Of a stretch of DNA of 37,659 bases, positions 28,739 to 37,659 are shown in pieces. Source of the DNA: an uncultured Clostridia bacterium (GTDB lineage Bacteria > Bacillota > Clostridia > Oscillospirales > Acutalibacteraceae); contig CAMZEG010000003.1 in the NCBI GenBank assembly GCA_947305635.1, forward strand, positions 1 to 37,659, read 5' to 3'. How positions within the stretch are numbered: position 1 is the stretch's first letter; each line of letters opens with the position of its first letter. Position numbers and translations under genes: made by a program. The notes under the pieces were generated by a model. That model was given only the letters and a program-made list of their open reading frames with translations, was not told the origin of the DNA and searched no databases.

Positions 28739-30163
28739 ATGGGTGGCTTTTTCGCGGCAACCGGAAAGAAGGACGTCATCTCCGACGTCTTCTTCGGCAC
28801 CGATTACCATTCGCATTTAGGTACGCGCTCGGCCGGTATGGCGGCCTACGATCCCGTGATCGGCCTGCAGCGCAACATTCACAGACTCAACAACACGCCG
28901 TTCCGCACGAAGTTTGACCATGTGCTGTCCGATATGAAGGGCTGCGCCGCGATCGGCTCGATCAACGATTCCGATCCGCAGCCGCTGCTGATCCGTTCGA
29001 GCATCGGCACCTACGCGATCTGCACGGTCGGTGTGATCCAGAACGCGGACGCGCTGATCAATCAGTACCTTTCGTTTTCCGGCGGTCACTTCGACGCGAT
29101 GACGGGCGGCAAGGTCAACACCAACGAGCTGACCGCTGCGCTGATCAATCAGAAGAGCAGCTTTACGGAGGGCATCCGCTTTGTGCAGGAGGAAGTCGAG
29201 GGAACGGTTTCGATCCTGATTCTGCGCGACGACGGCGGTCTGATCGCCGCGCGCGACAAGGTCGGCCGGCTGCCGGTACTGATCGGCAAATCCGACAACG
29301 GCTACTGTGTTTCGTTCGAATCGTTCGCGTACCGTAAACTCGGTTATACCGACGAACGCGAGCTCGGCCCCGGCGAGATCGTGGAGGTGACGCCGGACGG
29401 TGTGAAACAGCTGGCCCCTCCGGGCGACAAGCTGCGCATCTGCGCGTTCCTTTGGACGTATTACGGCTATCCCAATTCCGATTACGAAGGCGTCAACGTC
29501 GAAATGATGCGCTACCGCAACGGCGCGATCCTCGCGCAGAATGATATCGACAGCGGGACGGCGCAGGATATCGACTACGTCGGCGGCGTGCCCGATTCCG
29601 GTACCCCGCACGCGATCGGCTACGCGAACAAGAGCGGTATCCCGTTTGCTCGTCCGTATATCAAATACACGCCGACCTGGTCGCGCTCGTTTATGCCGAC
29701 CAATCAGGTGGACCGCAACGAGATCGCAAAGATGAAGCAGGTTCCTGTCCAAAGCCTGATCGAAGGCAAGCGGCTGCTCTTCGTCGACGATTCCATCGTT
29801 CGCGGGACACAGCTGAAAGAGACAGTAGAATTCCTCTATCAGAACGGTGCGAAGGCCGTTCACATGCGTTCGGCCTGTCCGCCGATCATGTACGGCTGCA
29901 AGTTCCTCAACTTCTCCCGCGCCACGAGCGATATGGAACTGCTCGCGCGCCGCGTGATCGTGGAACTGGAAGGGGAGGAAGGCCTGCAACATATCGACGA
30001 ATATGCCGACGGCGCGACCGAGCGCGGCAAACAGCTGCGCAAAACGATCTGCGACAACTTCCACTTCGATTCTTTGGAATTCCAGACGCTGGACGGTGTG
30101 ATCAAAGCGATCGGCATTGACGGCTGCAATCTTTGCACCTACTGCTGGAACGGAAAGGAGTAA
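28739..30163 (+). CDS. purF: PurF-like amidophosphoribosyltransferase lacking the N-terminal Cys nucleophile
   Basis: PRPP motif [22 protein letters not shown] and Fe-S-ligand-like Cys positions conserved; N-terminus [12 protein letters not shown] instead of MCGI; in-frame TAG just upstream of the ATG. Confidence 0.88.
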   Translation: MGGFFAATGKKDVISDVFFGTDYHSHLGTRSAGMAAYDPVIGLQRNIHRLNNTPFRTKFDHVLSDMKGCAAIGSINDSDPQPLLIRSSIGTYAICTVGVIQNADALINQYLSFSGGHFDAMTGGKVNTNELTAALINQKSSFTEGIRFVQEEVEGTVSILILRDDGGLIAARDKVGRLPVLIGKSDNGYCVSFESFAYRKLGYTDERELGPGEIVEVTPDGVKQLAPPGDKLRICAFLWTYYGYPNSDYEGVNVEMMRYRNGAILAQNDIDSGTAQDIDYVGGVPDSGTPHAIGYANKSGIPFARPYIKYTPTWSRSFMPTNQVDRNEIAKMKQVPVQSLIEGKRLLFVDDSIVRGTQLKETVEFLYQNGAKAVHMRSACPPIMYGCKFLNFSRATSDMELLARRVIVELEGEEGLQHIDEYADGATERGKQLRKTICDNFHFDSLEFQTLDGVIKAIGIDGCNLCTYCWNGKE

Positions 30164-30165
30164 CC

Positions 30166-31209
30166 ATGAATCAGCAATCGAAATCCGACGCTTACGCTTC
30201 CGCGGGCGTCGATATCACGGCGGGTTACCGTGCTGTTGAACTGATGAAACGGCACATTGCACGCACGATACTGCGGCCGAGCGCCGATATCATCGGCGGC
30301 TTCGGCGGGCTATTTCCGCTGGACGTCGCAGGGATGCAGCGCCCGGTGCTGGTGTCCGGCACCGACGGCGTCGGCACCAAGCTGAAGCTGGCGTTTTTGC
30401 TGGAAAAGCACGATACGGTCGGCATCGACTGCGTCGCGATGTGCGTGAATGACATCATCTGCTGCGGCGCCAAACCGCTGTTCTTTCTCGATTACATCGC
30501 CTGCGGCAAAAATGTGCCCGAACGGATCGAGCAGATCGTGTCCGGTGTATGCGACGGTCTTGTGATTGCCGGTGCCGAATTGATCGGAGGCGAAACGGCC
30601 GAGATGCCCGGGTTTTATCCTGTCAATGAATACGACCTTGCGGGCTTTGCGGTCGGCGTGGTCGATCAACCGAAAATCATCGATCACAAGACGATGCGGC
30701 CCGGCGACGTGATGATCGCGCTGCCGTCCTCCGGCCTGCACTCCAACGGCTTTTCGCTGGTGCGCAAGGTCTTCGATGTGGAAAACACCGATTTGCGTGC
30801 GCCTGTCGAAGCGCTCGGCGGAAAGTCACTCGGCGAAACGCTTTTGACACCGACGAAGATCTACGTCAAACCTGTACTCGCTTTGCTTGACAAGCTTGCC
30901 GTCAAAGGTATCTCTCATATCACGGGCGGCGGTTTCTATGAAAATATGCCGCGCTCCATTCCGGACGGTCTGGGCGTAGTCATCCAAAAGAGCGACGTGC
31001 GCGTGCTGCCGATCTTCGATCTGATCCGCGAAACCGGCGGTATCAGCGAACGCGACATGTTCAACACGTTCAACATGGGCGTCGGCATGGCTGTCGTTGT
31101 CGCAAAGGACGACGCGGACGCCGCGCTGCAGATTCTGAAAGAAAACGGCGAGGACGCCTATATCCTCGGCGAAATCAAAGAAGCAAAGGACAAGGTGACG
31201 ATATGCTGA
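30166..31209 (+). CDS. purM: Phosphoribosylformylglycinamidine cyclo-ligase
   Basis: [66 protein letters not shown]. Confidence 0.97.
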   Translation: MNQQSKSDAYASAGVDITAGYRAVELMKRHIARTILRPSADIIGGFGGLFPLDVAGMQRPVLVSGTDGVGTKLKLAFLLEKHDTVGIDCVAMCVNDIICCGAKPLFFLDYIACGKNVPERIEQIVSGVCDGLVIAGAELIGGETAEMPGFYPVNEYDLAGFAVGVVDQPKIIDHKTMRPGDVMIALPSSGLHSNGFSLVRKVFDVENTDLRAPVEALGGKSLGETLLTPTKIYVKPVLALLDKLAVKGISHITGGGFYENMPRSIPDGLGVVIQKSDVRVLPIFDLIRETGGISERDMFNTFNMGVGMAVVVAKDDADAALQILKENGEDAYILGEIKEAKDKVTIC

Positions 31210-31820
31210 ACAAAATCACCAGCGGCATCTGCGCCGGTATTCTGATTTCAATCGGCGGCAGCATCTTTCTTTCCTGCGAAAACAAAGTCGTCGGCGCGCT
31301 GCTGTTTACCGTAGCGCTGCTTTGTATTTGTTATAAGGGCTATTCGCTGTTCACCGGCAAGGTGGGCTATCTGCCCGAAAAAGCTGACAAGGAAGCGTTT
31401 TCCGTGCTCCTGCTCGGTTTACTCGGCAACACGATCGGCACGATCTGCTGTGGCTATCTGCTGCGTTTCGCAATCCCCGCGATCGGCGCCGCCGCCGAAA
31501 CGCTCTGCAGCGGCAAACTGGAAACCCAGGCGCTATGGCAGACGCTTGTCCGCGCGATCTTCTGCGGCATTCTCATGTACCTTGCCGTCAGCATCTTCCG
31601 CGACAGCAAGACGCCGATCGGCATTCTCTTCTGCATCCCCGTGTTTATTCTCAGCGGCTTTGAGCACTCCATTGCCGATCTTTATTATTTCGCGACGTCC
31701 GGTATCGTTTCGCTGCGCGCGTGCGCGTTTTTGTGGACGGTCATCGCCGGCAACGCCATCGGCGGCGTGCTGCTCGGCCTTTTGATGAAGTGCGGCGGAA
31801 AGGAGAAAGCGCATGGCTGA
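31203..31820 (+). CDS. FNT (formate/nitrite transporter) family channel, short form
   Basis: Six-TM-scale hydrophobic protein with [14 protein letters not shown] (FNT signature-like) and [16 protein letters not shown] (conserved central His motif); [10 protein letters not shown]. Start overlaps the purM stop. Confidence 0.85.
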   Translation: MLNKITSGICAGILISIGGSIFLSCENKVVGALLFTVALLCICYKGYSLFTGKVGYLPEKADKEAFSVLLLGLLGNTIGTICCGYLLRFAIPAIGAAAETLCSGKLETQALWQTLVRAIFCGILMYLAVSIFRDSKTPIGILFCIPVFILSGFEHSIADLYYFATSGIVSLRACAFLWTVIAGNAIGGVLLGLLMKCGGKEKAHG

Positions 31821-32427
31821 AAAGACCCGGATCGGCGTACTCGTTTCCGGCGGCGGGACAAACCTGCAGGCACTGCTTGACGCGCAGGGCAGTGTGATTA
31901 AAGACGGCGAAATCGTCGTCGTGATCTCGAACAAAGCCGGCGCCTACGCACTGGAGCGCGCCGCGAAATCCGGTGTCGACGCCTGTACCGTACTGAAAAA
32001 GGATTGCGGGTCGCAGGCGGCGTTCGAAACCGCGATCAAGGCGGTTTTGGCCGAATATAAGGTCGATTTGATTGTGCTCGCTGGCTTTCTTTCCATTCTA
32101 TCCGCCGGTTTTACCAACGCCTATCCGAAGCGGATCATCAACGTGCACCCGTCGCTGATTCCGTCGTTCTGCGGCGCTGGCTTCTACGGACTGAAGGTGC
32201 ATGAAGCCGCGCTGGACTATGGCGTCAAAGTCACCGGCGCGACGGTGCATTTCGTCAACGAAGTGCCCGACGGCGGCGAGATCATTTTGCAAAAAGCGGT
32301 CGCGATCCGCAGCACCGACACCCCCGAATCTTTGCAGAAGCGCGTGATGCAGCAGGCGGAATGGAAGATCCTTCCGCGTGCCGTGCAGCTAGTTTCCAAC
32401 CAAATCCGAAAACTGAAAGAGGAGTGA
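31813..32427 (+). CDS. purN: Phosphoribosylglycinamide formyltransferase
   Basis: IGVLVSGGGTNLQALLDAQ; RIINVHPSLIPSFCGAGFYGLKVHEAALDYGVKVTGATVHFVNE. Confidence 0.96.
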   Translation: MAEKTRIGVLVSGGGTNLQALLDAQGSVIKDGEIVVVISNKAGAYALERAAKSGVDACTVLKKDCGSQAAFETAIKAVLAEYKVDLIVLAGFLSILSAGFTNAYPKRIINVHPSLIPSFCGAGFYGLKVHEAALDYGVKVTGATVHFVNEVPDGGEIILQKAVAIRSTDTPESLQKRVMQQAEWKILPRAVQLVSNQIRKLKEE

Positions 32428-32432
32428 CAGAT

Positions 32433-33155
32433 ATGGACATCTACAAAATCAACGACATGGCAGAACTAATCACCGGCAACCCCTATGTCGGCCGCGGTAT
32501 CGTGATCGGCAAGAGCGCCAACGGCAAAAAGGCCGCGATCGCGTATTTCATCATGGGCCGCAGCGCGAACAGCCGCAACCGCATCTTTACCGAAAAGAAC
32601 GGCGAAGTGTTCACGGAGCCGTTTGACGCGTCCAAGGTGCAGGATCCCAGCCTCATCATCTACGCGGCGATCCGTCAGTTCGAGAACAAATTGATCGTGA
32701 CCAACGGCGACCAGACCGATACAATTTACGATGCGCTCAAAGCCGGCCATGCCTGCATGAACCGTGCGCTGAAAACGCGCGAGTTTGAGCCCGACGCGCC
32801 GAACTATACCCCGCGTATCAGCGGCGTTGCGACGTTCGAAGACGGTGATTTCTCCTATGAAATGAGCATCCTCAAATCGGCGGACGCGAAAGGCACTGCG
32901 TGCAACCGCTATCTGTTCTCCTATCCGTCATTGCCCGGTCTCGGCCATTTCATTCACACCTATGTGACCGACGGCAACCCGATCCCGACTTTCCAGGGTG
33001 AACCCGAACGCGTAGCAATCGACGATGATATCGACGTCTTCACCGATAAGCTTTGGAACGCGCTGGATGAAAACAACAAAATCTCGCTGTATGTCCGTTT
33101 TGTCGATCTTGCAACCGGCGAAGCGGAAAACCGCATAATCAATAAAAACAACTGA
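32433..33155 (+). CDS. purO: PurO-type (archaeal-type) IMP cyclohydrolase
   Basis: NPYVGRGIVIGKSANGKKAAIAYFIMGRSANSRNRIF matches the IMP_cyclohyd/PurO family; between purN and an AICAR transformylase. Confidence 0.88.
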   Translation: MDIYKINDMAELITGNPYVGRGIVIGKSANGKKAAIAYFIMGRSANSRNRIFTEKNGEVFTEPFDASKVQDPSLIIYAAIRQFENKLIVTNGDQTDTIYDALKAGHACMNRALKTREFEPDAPNYTPRISGVATFEDGDFSYEMSILKSADAKGTACNRYLFSYPSLPGLGHFIHTYVTDGNPIPTFQGEPERVAIDDDIDVFTDKLWNALDENNKISLYVRFVDLATGEAENRIINKNN

Positions 33156-33167
33156 GGAGAGAGCGAC

Positions 33168-34352
33168 ATGAAAGAATTCGAACTCAAATACGGCTGCAAT
33201 CCCAATCAGAAACCCGCGAAGATCCTGATGCACGACGGTAGCGACCTGCCGATCGAGATTCTGTCCGGCAGGCCCGGCTATATCAACTTCCTCGACGCAT
33301 TCAACGCCTGGCAGCTGGTCAAGGAGCTGAAGGACATCCTCGGCCTGCCCGCCGTGACTTCGTTCAAGCATGTCAGCCCGACGTCCGCCGCTGTCGGCAT
33401 TCCGCTTTCCGATAAACTCAAGAAAGCCTGCTTTGTGGACGATATCGAAGGTCTCGACGCTTCTCCGCTTGCCTGTGCGTACGCCCGCGCCCGCGGCACC
33501 GACCGTATGTGCTCGTTCAGCGACTGGGTTGCGCTTTCCGACGTCTGCGACGCCGTGACAGCGACGATGATCAAGCGCGAAGTCTCCGACGGCATCATCG
33601 CACCGGGCTACACAGACGAAGCGCTCGAGATCCTCAAGACGAAGAGAAAGGGCAACTATAACATCGTGAAGATCGATCCCAGCTATGTACCCGATCCTGT
33701 CGAACGCAAGCAGGTGTTCGGTATCACGTTTGAGCAGGGGAGAAACAACTTCCGCATCGATCGTGACCTGCTCGGCAATATCGTGACCGCGAACAAGGAT
33801 CTGACCGATGAAGCGGCGCGTGACCTGATCGTTGCGCTGATCACGCTGAAATATACGCAGTCCAACTCCGTCTGCTACGCGGTTGACGGACAGGCGATCG
33901 GCGTCGGCGCCGGCCAGCAGTCCCGTATCCACTGCACACGGCTCGCCGGTTCCAAGGCTGACACCTGGTTCCTGCGTCAGAGCGACAAGGTGCTGAATCT
34001 CCCGTTCAAGCCGACGCTCGGCCGCCCCGACCGCGACAATGTGATCGACGGCTATATCAACCAGAATGAAGAGGACGTCTGCGCCGACGGCAACTGGCAG
34101 AAGTACTTCACGGAACAGCCGTATCCGTTCACGAAAGAAGAGCAGGCCGCGTATCTCGCGACAATTGACGGCGTCGCCCTCGGTTCCGACGCGTTCTTCC
34201 CGTTCAGTGACAACATTGAGCGCGCGAAGAGAAGCGGTGTCAAGTATATCGCAGAGCCGGGCGGTTCCATCCGTGACGATCTCGTGATCGACTGCGCCGA
34301 CAAGTACGGCATGGTGATGGCGTTCACCGGCATGCGTCTGTTCCATCATTAA
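33168..34352 (+). CDS. Stand-alone AICAR transformylase (PurH C-terminal-domain homolog)
   Basis: LKYGCNPNQKPAKI; TSFKHVSPTSAAVG (catalytic Lys-His motif); LKYTQSNSVCYAVDGQAIGVGAGQQSRIHCTRLAG; no MGS/IMPCH domain. Confidence 0.9.
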   Translation: MKEFELKYGCNPNQKPAKILMHDGSDLPIEILSGRPGYINFLDAFNAWQLVKELKDILGLPAVTSFKHVSPTSAAVGIPLSDKLKKACFVDDIEGLDASPLACAYARARGTDRMCSFSDWVALSDVCDAVTATMIKREVSDGIIAPGYTDEALEILKTKRKGNYNIVKIDPSYVPDPVERKQVFGITFEQGRNNFRIDRDLLGNIVTANKDLTDEAARDLIVALITLKYTQSNSVCYAVDGQAIGVGAGQQSRIHCTRLAGSKADTWFLRQSDKVLNLPFKPTLGRPDRDNVIDGYINQNEEDVCADGNWQKYFTEQPYPFTKEEQAAYLATIDGVALGSDAFFPFSDNIERAKRSGVKYIAEPGGSIRDDLVIDCADKYGMVMAFTGMRLFHH

Positions 34353-34377
34353 GCATAAAGCAAAAGGAGAAATCCAA

Positions 34378-35646
34378 ATGAAACTTATGGTTGTTGGCGG
34401 CGGCGGCAGAGAGCACGCCATCATCAAAAAGTTAAAAGAAAACCCGACGGTTGAAACGATCTACGCGCTGCCCGGCAACGGCGGCATGACGGACGACTGT
34501 ACGCCCGTCGCGATCATGGCGACGGACATCGATGCGATCGTCGCGTTCGCGGTGGAGCAAAAGATCGACTACGCCGTTGTCGCGCCGGATGATCCGCTGG
34601 TGCTCGGCTGTGTCGACGCGCTCGAAGAAAAGGGGATTTCCTGCTTCGGCCCGCGCGCAAACGCCGCGATCATCGAAGGCAGCAAGGTCTTTTCCAAGAA
34701 CCTGATGAAAAAATACGGCATCCCTACCGCAAAGTACGAGGTTTTTTCCGATCTCGATGCCGCGCTTGGCTATCTGGAGACCGCGCCGCTGCCGACCGTC
34801 ATCAAGGCGGACGGCCTCGCGCTCGGCAAAGGCGTGATCATTGCGCAGACGAAACAGGACGCGCAGGACGCCGTGATCGCGATGATGGAACAGAAGAAGT
34901 TCGGCAAGAGCGGTGAAAACGTCGTGATCGAGGAATTCCTGGAAGGCCCGGAAGTGTCCGTCCTCGCGTTCACCGACGGCGACTGTGTCAAGCCGATGAT
35001 CTCGTCCATGGATCACAAGCGCGCGTTTGACGACGACCGCGGCCTGAATACCGGCGGCATGGGCACGATCGCCCCGAACCCGTATTATATAAAGGACGTT
35101 GCCGACCGCTGCATGCGCGAAATCTTCCTGCCGACGATCGAGGCCATGAAGGCGGAAGGCAGACCGTTCAAGGGTTGTCTCTACTTCGGCCTGATGATTA
35201 CGAAAGACGGCCCGAAGGTGATCGAATATAATTGCCGCTTCGGCGATCCGGAAACGCAGGTTGTGCTGCCGCTGCTCAAGAGCGATCTTCTGACGATCAT
35301 GCAGGCGACGACGAACGGCACGCTGCGCGACACGGACGTTGCCTTCTCCGACAAGGCGGCTTGCTGCGTGATTATGGCGTCGAAGGGCTACCCACTTTCC
35401 TATGAAAAAGGGTTCGAGCTGACGATCCCGGACGCGATCAAAGAGAACGTCTACGTCGCGGGCGCGGTGCTGAAGGACGGCAAACTGCTGACCAACGGCG
35501 GACGCGTCCTCGGCGCGACGGCAACAGCCGACACGCTCAAATCCGCAATTCAAAAGGCATACGCCATGGTGGAAACCATTCATTTCGATAACGCGTTCTA
35601 TCGCCGTGATATCGGCAAACGCGCCCTGCAGGCGAAGGAGGGCTGA
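34378..35646 (+). CDS. purD: Phosphoribosylamine--glycine ligase
   Basis: MKLMVVGGGGREHAIIKKLKENPTVETIYALPGNGGM; VIKADGLALGKGVIIA; EYNCRFGDPETQVVLP. Confidence 0.97.
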   Translation: MKLMVVGGGGREHAIIKKLKENPTVETIYALPGNGGMTDDCTPVAIMATDIDAIVAFAVEQKIDYAVVAPDDPLVLGCVDALEEKGISCFGPRANAAIIEGSKVFSKNLMKKYGIPTAKYEVFSDLDAALGYLETAPLPTVIKADGLALGKGVIIAQTKQDAQDAVIAMMEQKKFGKSGENVVIEEFLEGPEVSVLAFTDGDCVKPMISSMDHKRAFDDDRGLNTGGMGTIAPNPYYIKDVADRCMREIFLPTIEAMKAEGRPFKGCLYFGLMITKDGPKVIEYNCRFGDPETQVVLPLLKSDLLTIMQATTNGTLRDTDVAFSDKAACCVIMASKGYPLSYEKGFELTIPDAIKENVYVAGAVLKDGKLLTNGGRVLGATATADTLKSAIQKAYAMVETIHFDNAFYRRDIGKRALQAKEG

Positions 35647-35648
35647 AC

Positions 35649-37659
35649 TTGGTCTATCGAGTCTTTGTGGAAAAGAAAAAGGCCTTTCGCAACGAAGCCG
35701 CCGCGCTGCGCTATGATGTGCGGCACCTGCTCTCGATCAAGAGTCTGCAGGAAGTCCGGCTTTTGAACCGCTACGACGCGGAGGACATTACGCCGGAGCT
35801 GTTTGATTACGCGGTAAAAACCGTGTTTTCCGAACCGCAGCTGGATGACGTCTATGAATCGCCCGACCTTTCCGGCGCGACCGTGTTTGCGGTGGAATTC
35901 CTGCCCGGACAGTTCGACCAGCGCGCGGATTCCGCGGCGCAGTGCATCCAGATCCTGTCGCAGGGCGAGCGACCGCTTGTCCGTTCGGCAAAGGTCTATG
36001 CGCTGTACGGCGACCTCAGCAATGATGAGTTGGCCGAGATTAAAAAGTACGTCATCAACCCGGTGGAGGCGTGGGAAGCGTCGCTCGAAAAGCCGGAAAC
36101 ACTGAAAAATCAATATGATATCCCGACGACGGTAAAAACGCTCGACGGGTTCAACGATCTTACCAAAGAGGAACTTGCGCAGTTTATACGCGACTACGGT
36201 CTCGCGATGGATGCGGACGATATTGCGTTCTGTCAGCAGTACTTCCGCTCGGAACAGCGCGATCCGACGATCACCGAGATCCGTATGATCGACACCTACT
36301 GGTCCGACCATTGCCGTCATACGACGTTTTTGACCGTGATCGACAACGTGACGTTTGAAGATAAGCTGCTGCAGGATGCGTATGACTCTTATCTTGCGGT
36401 CCGGCGGGATCTCGGCAGAACAAAACCGATCTGCCTGATGGACGTCGCGACAATCGCCGTTCGCGCCTTGAAAAAGGCCGGCAAGCTTGACAAGCTGGAT
36501 GAATCCGAAGAGGTCAACGCCTGCACGGTGAAGATTAACGTCGACGTCGACGGCGTCAGTGAGCCGTGGCTGCTGCTTTTCAAAAATGAAACGCACAACC
36601 ATCCCACGGAGATTGAACCGTTCGGCGGCGCGGCGACCTGTATCGGCGGCGCGATCCGCGACCCGCTCTCCGGCCGTTCCTATGTTTACGGCGCGATGCG
36701 TGTTACCGGCGCGGCCGACCCAACCGTGCATGTGCGCGATACGCTGCCCGGTAAGCTGCCGCAGCGCAAGATCGTGCAGACCGCTGCTGCGGGCTATTCC
36801 TCCTACGGCAACCAAATTGGTTTGGCGACCGGCATTGTCGATGAGATCTACCATCCCGGCTACGCGGCGAAGCGCATGGAAATCGGCGCAGTGATCGCCG
36901 CGGCGCCGCAGGAAATCGTCCGCCGCGAAGTACCCGCGCCGGGCGACAAGGTTATCCTGCTGGGCGGTTCCACCGGCCGCGACGGCATCGGCGGCGCGAC
37001 AGGTTCTTCCAAAGCGCACAACGCCCAGTCGGTCGAAACCTGCGGCGCAGAGGTGCAAAAGGGCAACGCGCCTGAAGAGCGCAAGCTGCAGCGGCTGTTC
37101 CGCAACGGCGATTGCTGCCGGATGATCAAGCGCTGCAACGACTTCGGCGCCGGCGGCGTCTCTGTCGCGATCGGTGAACTCGCCGACGGGCTTGATATCA
37201 ACCTCGACCTTGTTCCGAAAAAATATGAAGGCCTCGACGGGACGGAACTCGCGATCAGTGAATCGCAGGAACGTATGGCGGTCGTTGTGGAAGCGAAAGA
37301 CGTGGAAGCGTTTCTTTCTCTTGCCGCGCAGGAAAACCTGCAGGCCTGCGTTGTCGCAACGGTGAAGGCCGACCCGCGTCTGACAATGCGCTGGAACGGC
37401 CAGACGATTGTCGACGTCAGCCGCGACTTTCTCAATTCCAACGGCGCTGACAAGCACATCTCCATCGCGCCCGCGAAACTGCAGGCTTTTGATAAGCCTG
37501 TCAGCGGATCGTTTACCACGAATATGGAAGCGATCGCGACTGATCTCAACACCTGTTCCAAACGCGGCCTTTCGGAACGTTTCGATTCCACGATCGGCGC
37601 AGGTACCGTGCTGATGCCGTTCGGCGGCAAGTATCAGCTGACGCCGATTCAGGCGATGG
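35649..37659 (+). CDS. purL: Phosphoribosylformylglycinamidine synthase (PurL), 5' portion; runs off the window end
   Basis: TTG start at 35649 after GGAGGG; MVYRVFVEKKKAFRNEAAALRYDVRHLL...DTYWSDHCRHTTFLT...LLFKNETHNHPTEIEPFGGAATCIGGAIRDPLSGR...GDKVILLGGSTGRDGIGGATGSS. Open to 37659 with no stop; absent from the supplied ORF track. Confidence 0.95.
   Translation, partial: MVYRVFVEKKKAFRNEAAALRYDVRHLLSIKSLQEVRLLNRYDAEDITPELFDYAVKTVFSEPQLDDVYESPDLSGATVFAVEFLPGQFDQRADSAAQCIQILSQGERPLVRSAKVYALYGDLSNDELAEIKKYVINPVEAWEASLEKPETLKNQYDIPTTVKTLDGFNDLTKEELAQFIRDYGLAMDADDIAFCQQYFRSEQRDPTITEIRMIDTYWSDHCRHTTFLTVIDNVTFEDKLLQDAYDSYLAVRRDLGRTKPICLMDVATIAVRALKKAGKLDKLDESEEVNACTVKINVDVDGVSEPWLLLFKNETHNHPTEIEPFGGAATCIGGAIRDPLSGRSYVYGAMRVTGAADPTVHVRDTLPGKLPQRKIVQTAAAGYSSYGNQIGLATGIVDEIYHPGYAAKRMEIGAVIAAAPQEIVRREVPAPGDKVILLGGSTGRDGIGGATGSSKAHNAQSVETCGAEVQKGNAPEERKLQRLFRNGDCCRMIKRCNDFGAGGVSVAIGELADGLDINLDLVPKKYEGLDGTELAISESQERMAVVVEAKDVEAFLSLAAQENLQACVVATVKADPRLTMRWNGQTIVDVSRDFLNSNGADKHISIAPAKLQAFDKPVSGSFTTNMEAIATDLNTCSKRGLSERFDSTIGAGTVLMPFGGKYQLTPIQAM

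Noticed and set aside
28817-30064. 415-aa minus-strand ORF
   Set aside because: Shadow of purF.
32928-34427. 499-aa minus-strand ORF
   Set aside because: Shadow of purO and the AICARFT gene.
35598-37457. 619-aa minus-strand ORF
   Set aside because: Antisense shadow of purL, whose plus-strand reading is unambiguous.

Overview
The window is a chromosomal segment from a probable spore-forming Clostridia (Oscillospirales-like by gene content; this is inference). From left to right it contains: metA (-); cotJA-cotJB-cotJC spore-coat genes (+); a preQ1-type leader and queT (+); an Spx/ArsC-family gene (-); an AT-rich secreted protein with a poly-Ser linker and an amphipathic C-terminal tail (-); ligA (-); hpf (+); a THUMP/SAM rRNA methyltransferase (+); and a tightly packed unit of MFS/GPH transporter, ketopantoate reductase-like gene, S8 subtilase, ABC ATPase, ABC permease, rfbA and thrH (+). 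It then carries a pyrimidine operon, pyrC-carB-pyrK-pyrD-pyrF-pyrE-pyrB-pyrI, behind a PyrR-type attenuator, and a purine operon, purE-purC-purF-purM-FNT channel-purN-purO-AICARFT-purD-purL (truncated at the window end), behind a ZTP-type riboswitch. The most interesting points are all in the purine operon. Its PurF lacks the N-terminal catalytic Cys and other glutaminase motifs but keeps all the [4Fe-4S] ligand Cys positions. A short FNT-family (formate/nitrite) channel is embedded between purM and purN. Bifunctional PurH is replaced by a PurO-type cyclohydrolase plus a stand-alone AICAR transformylase. No tRNA, rRNA, CRISPR array or transposon was seen.
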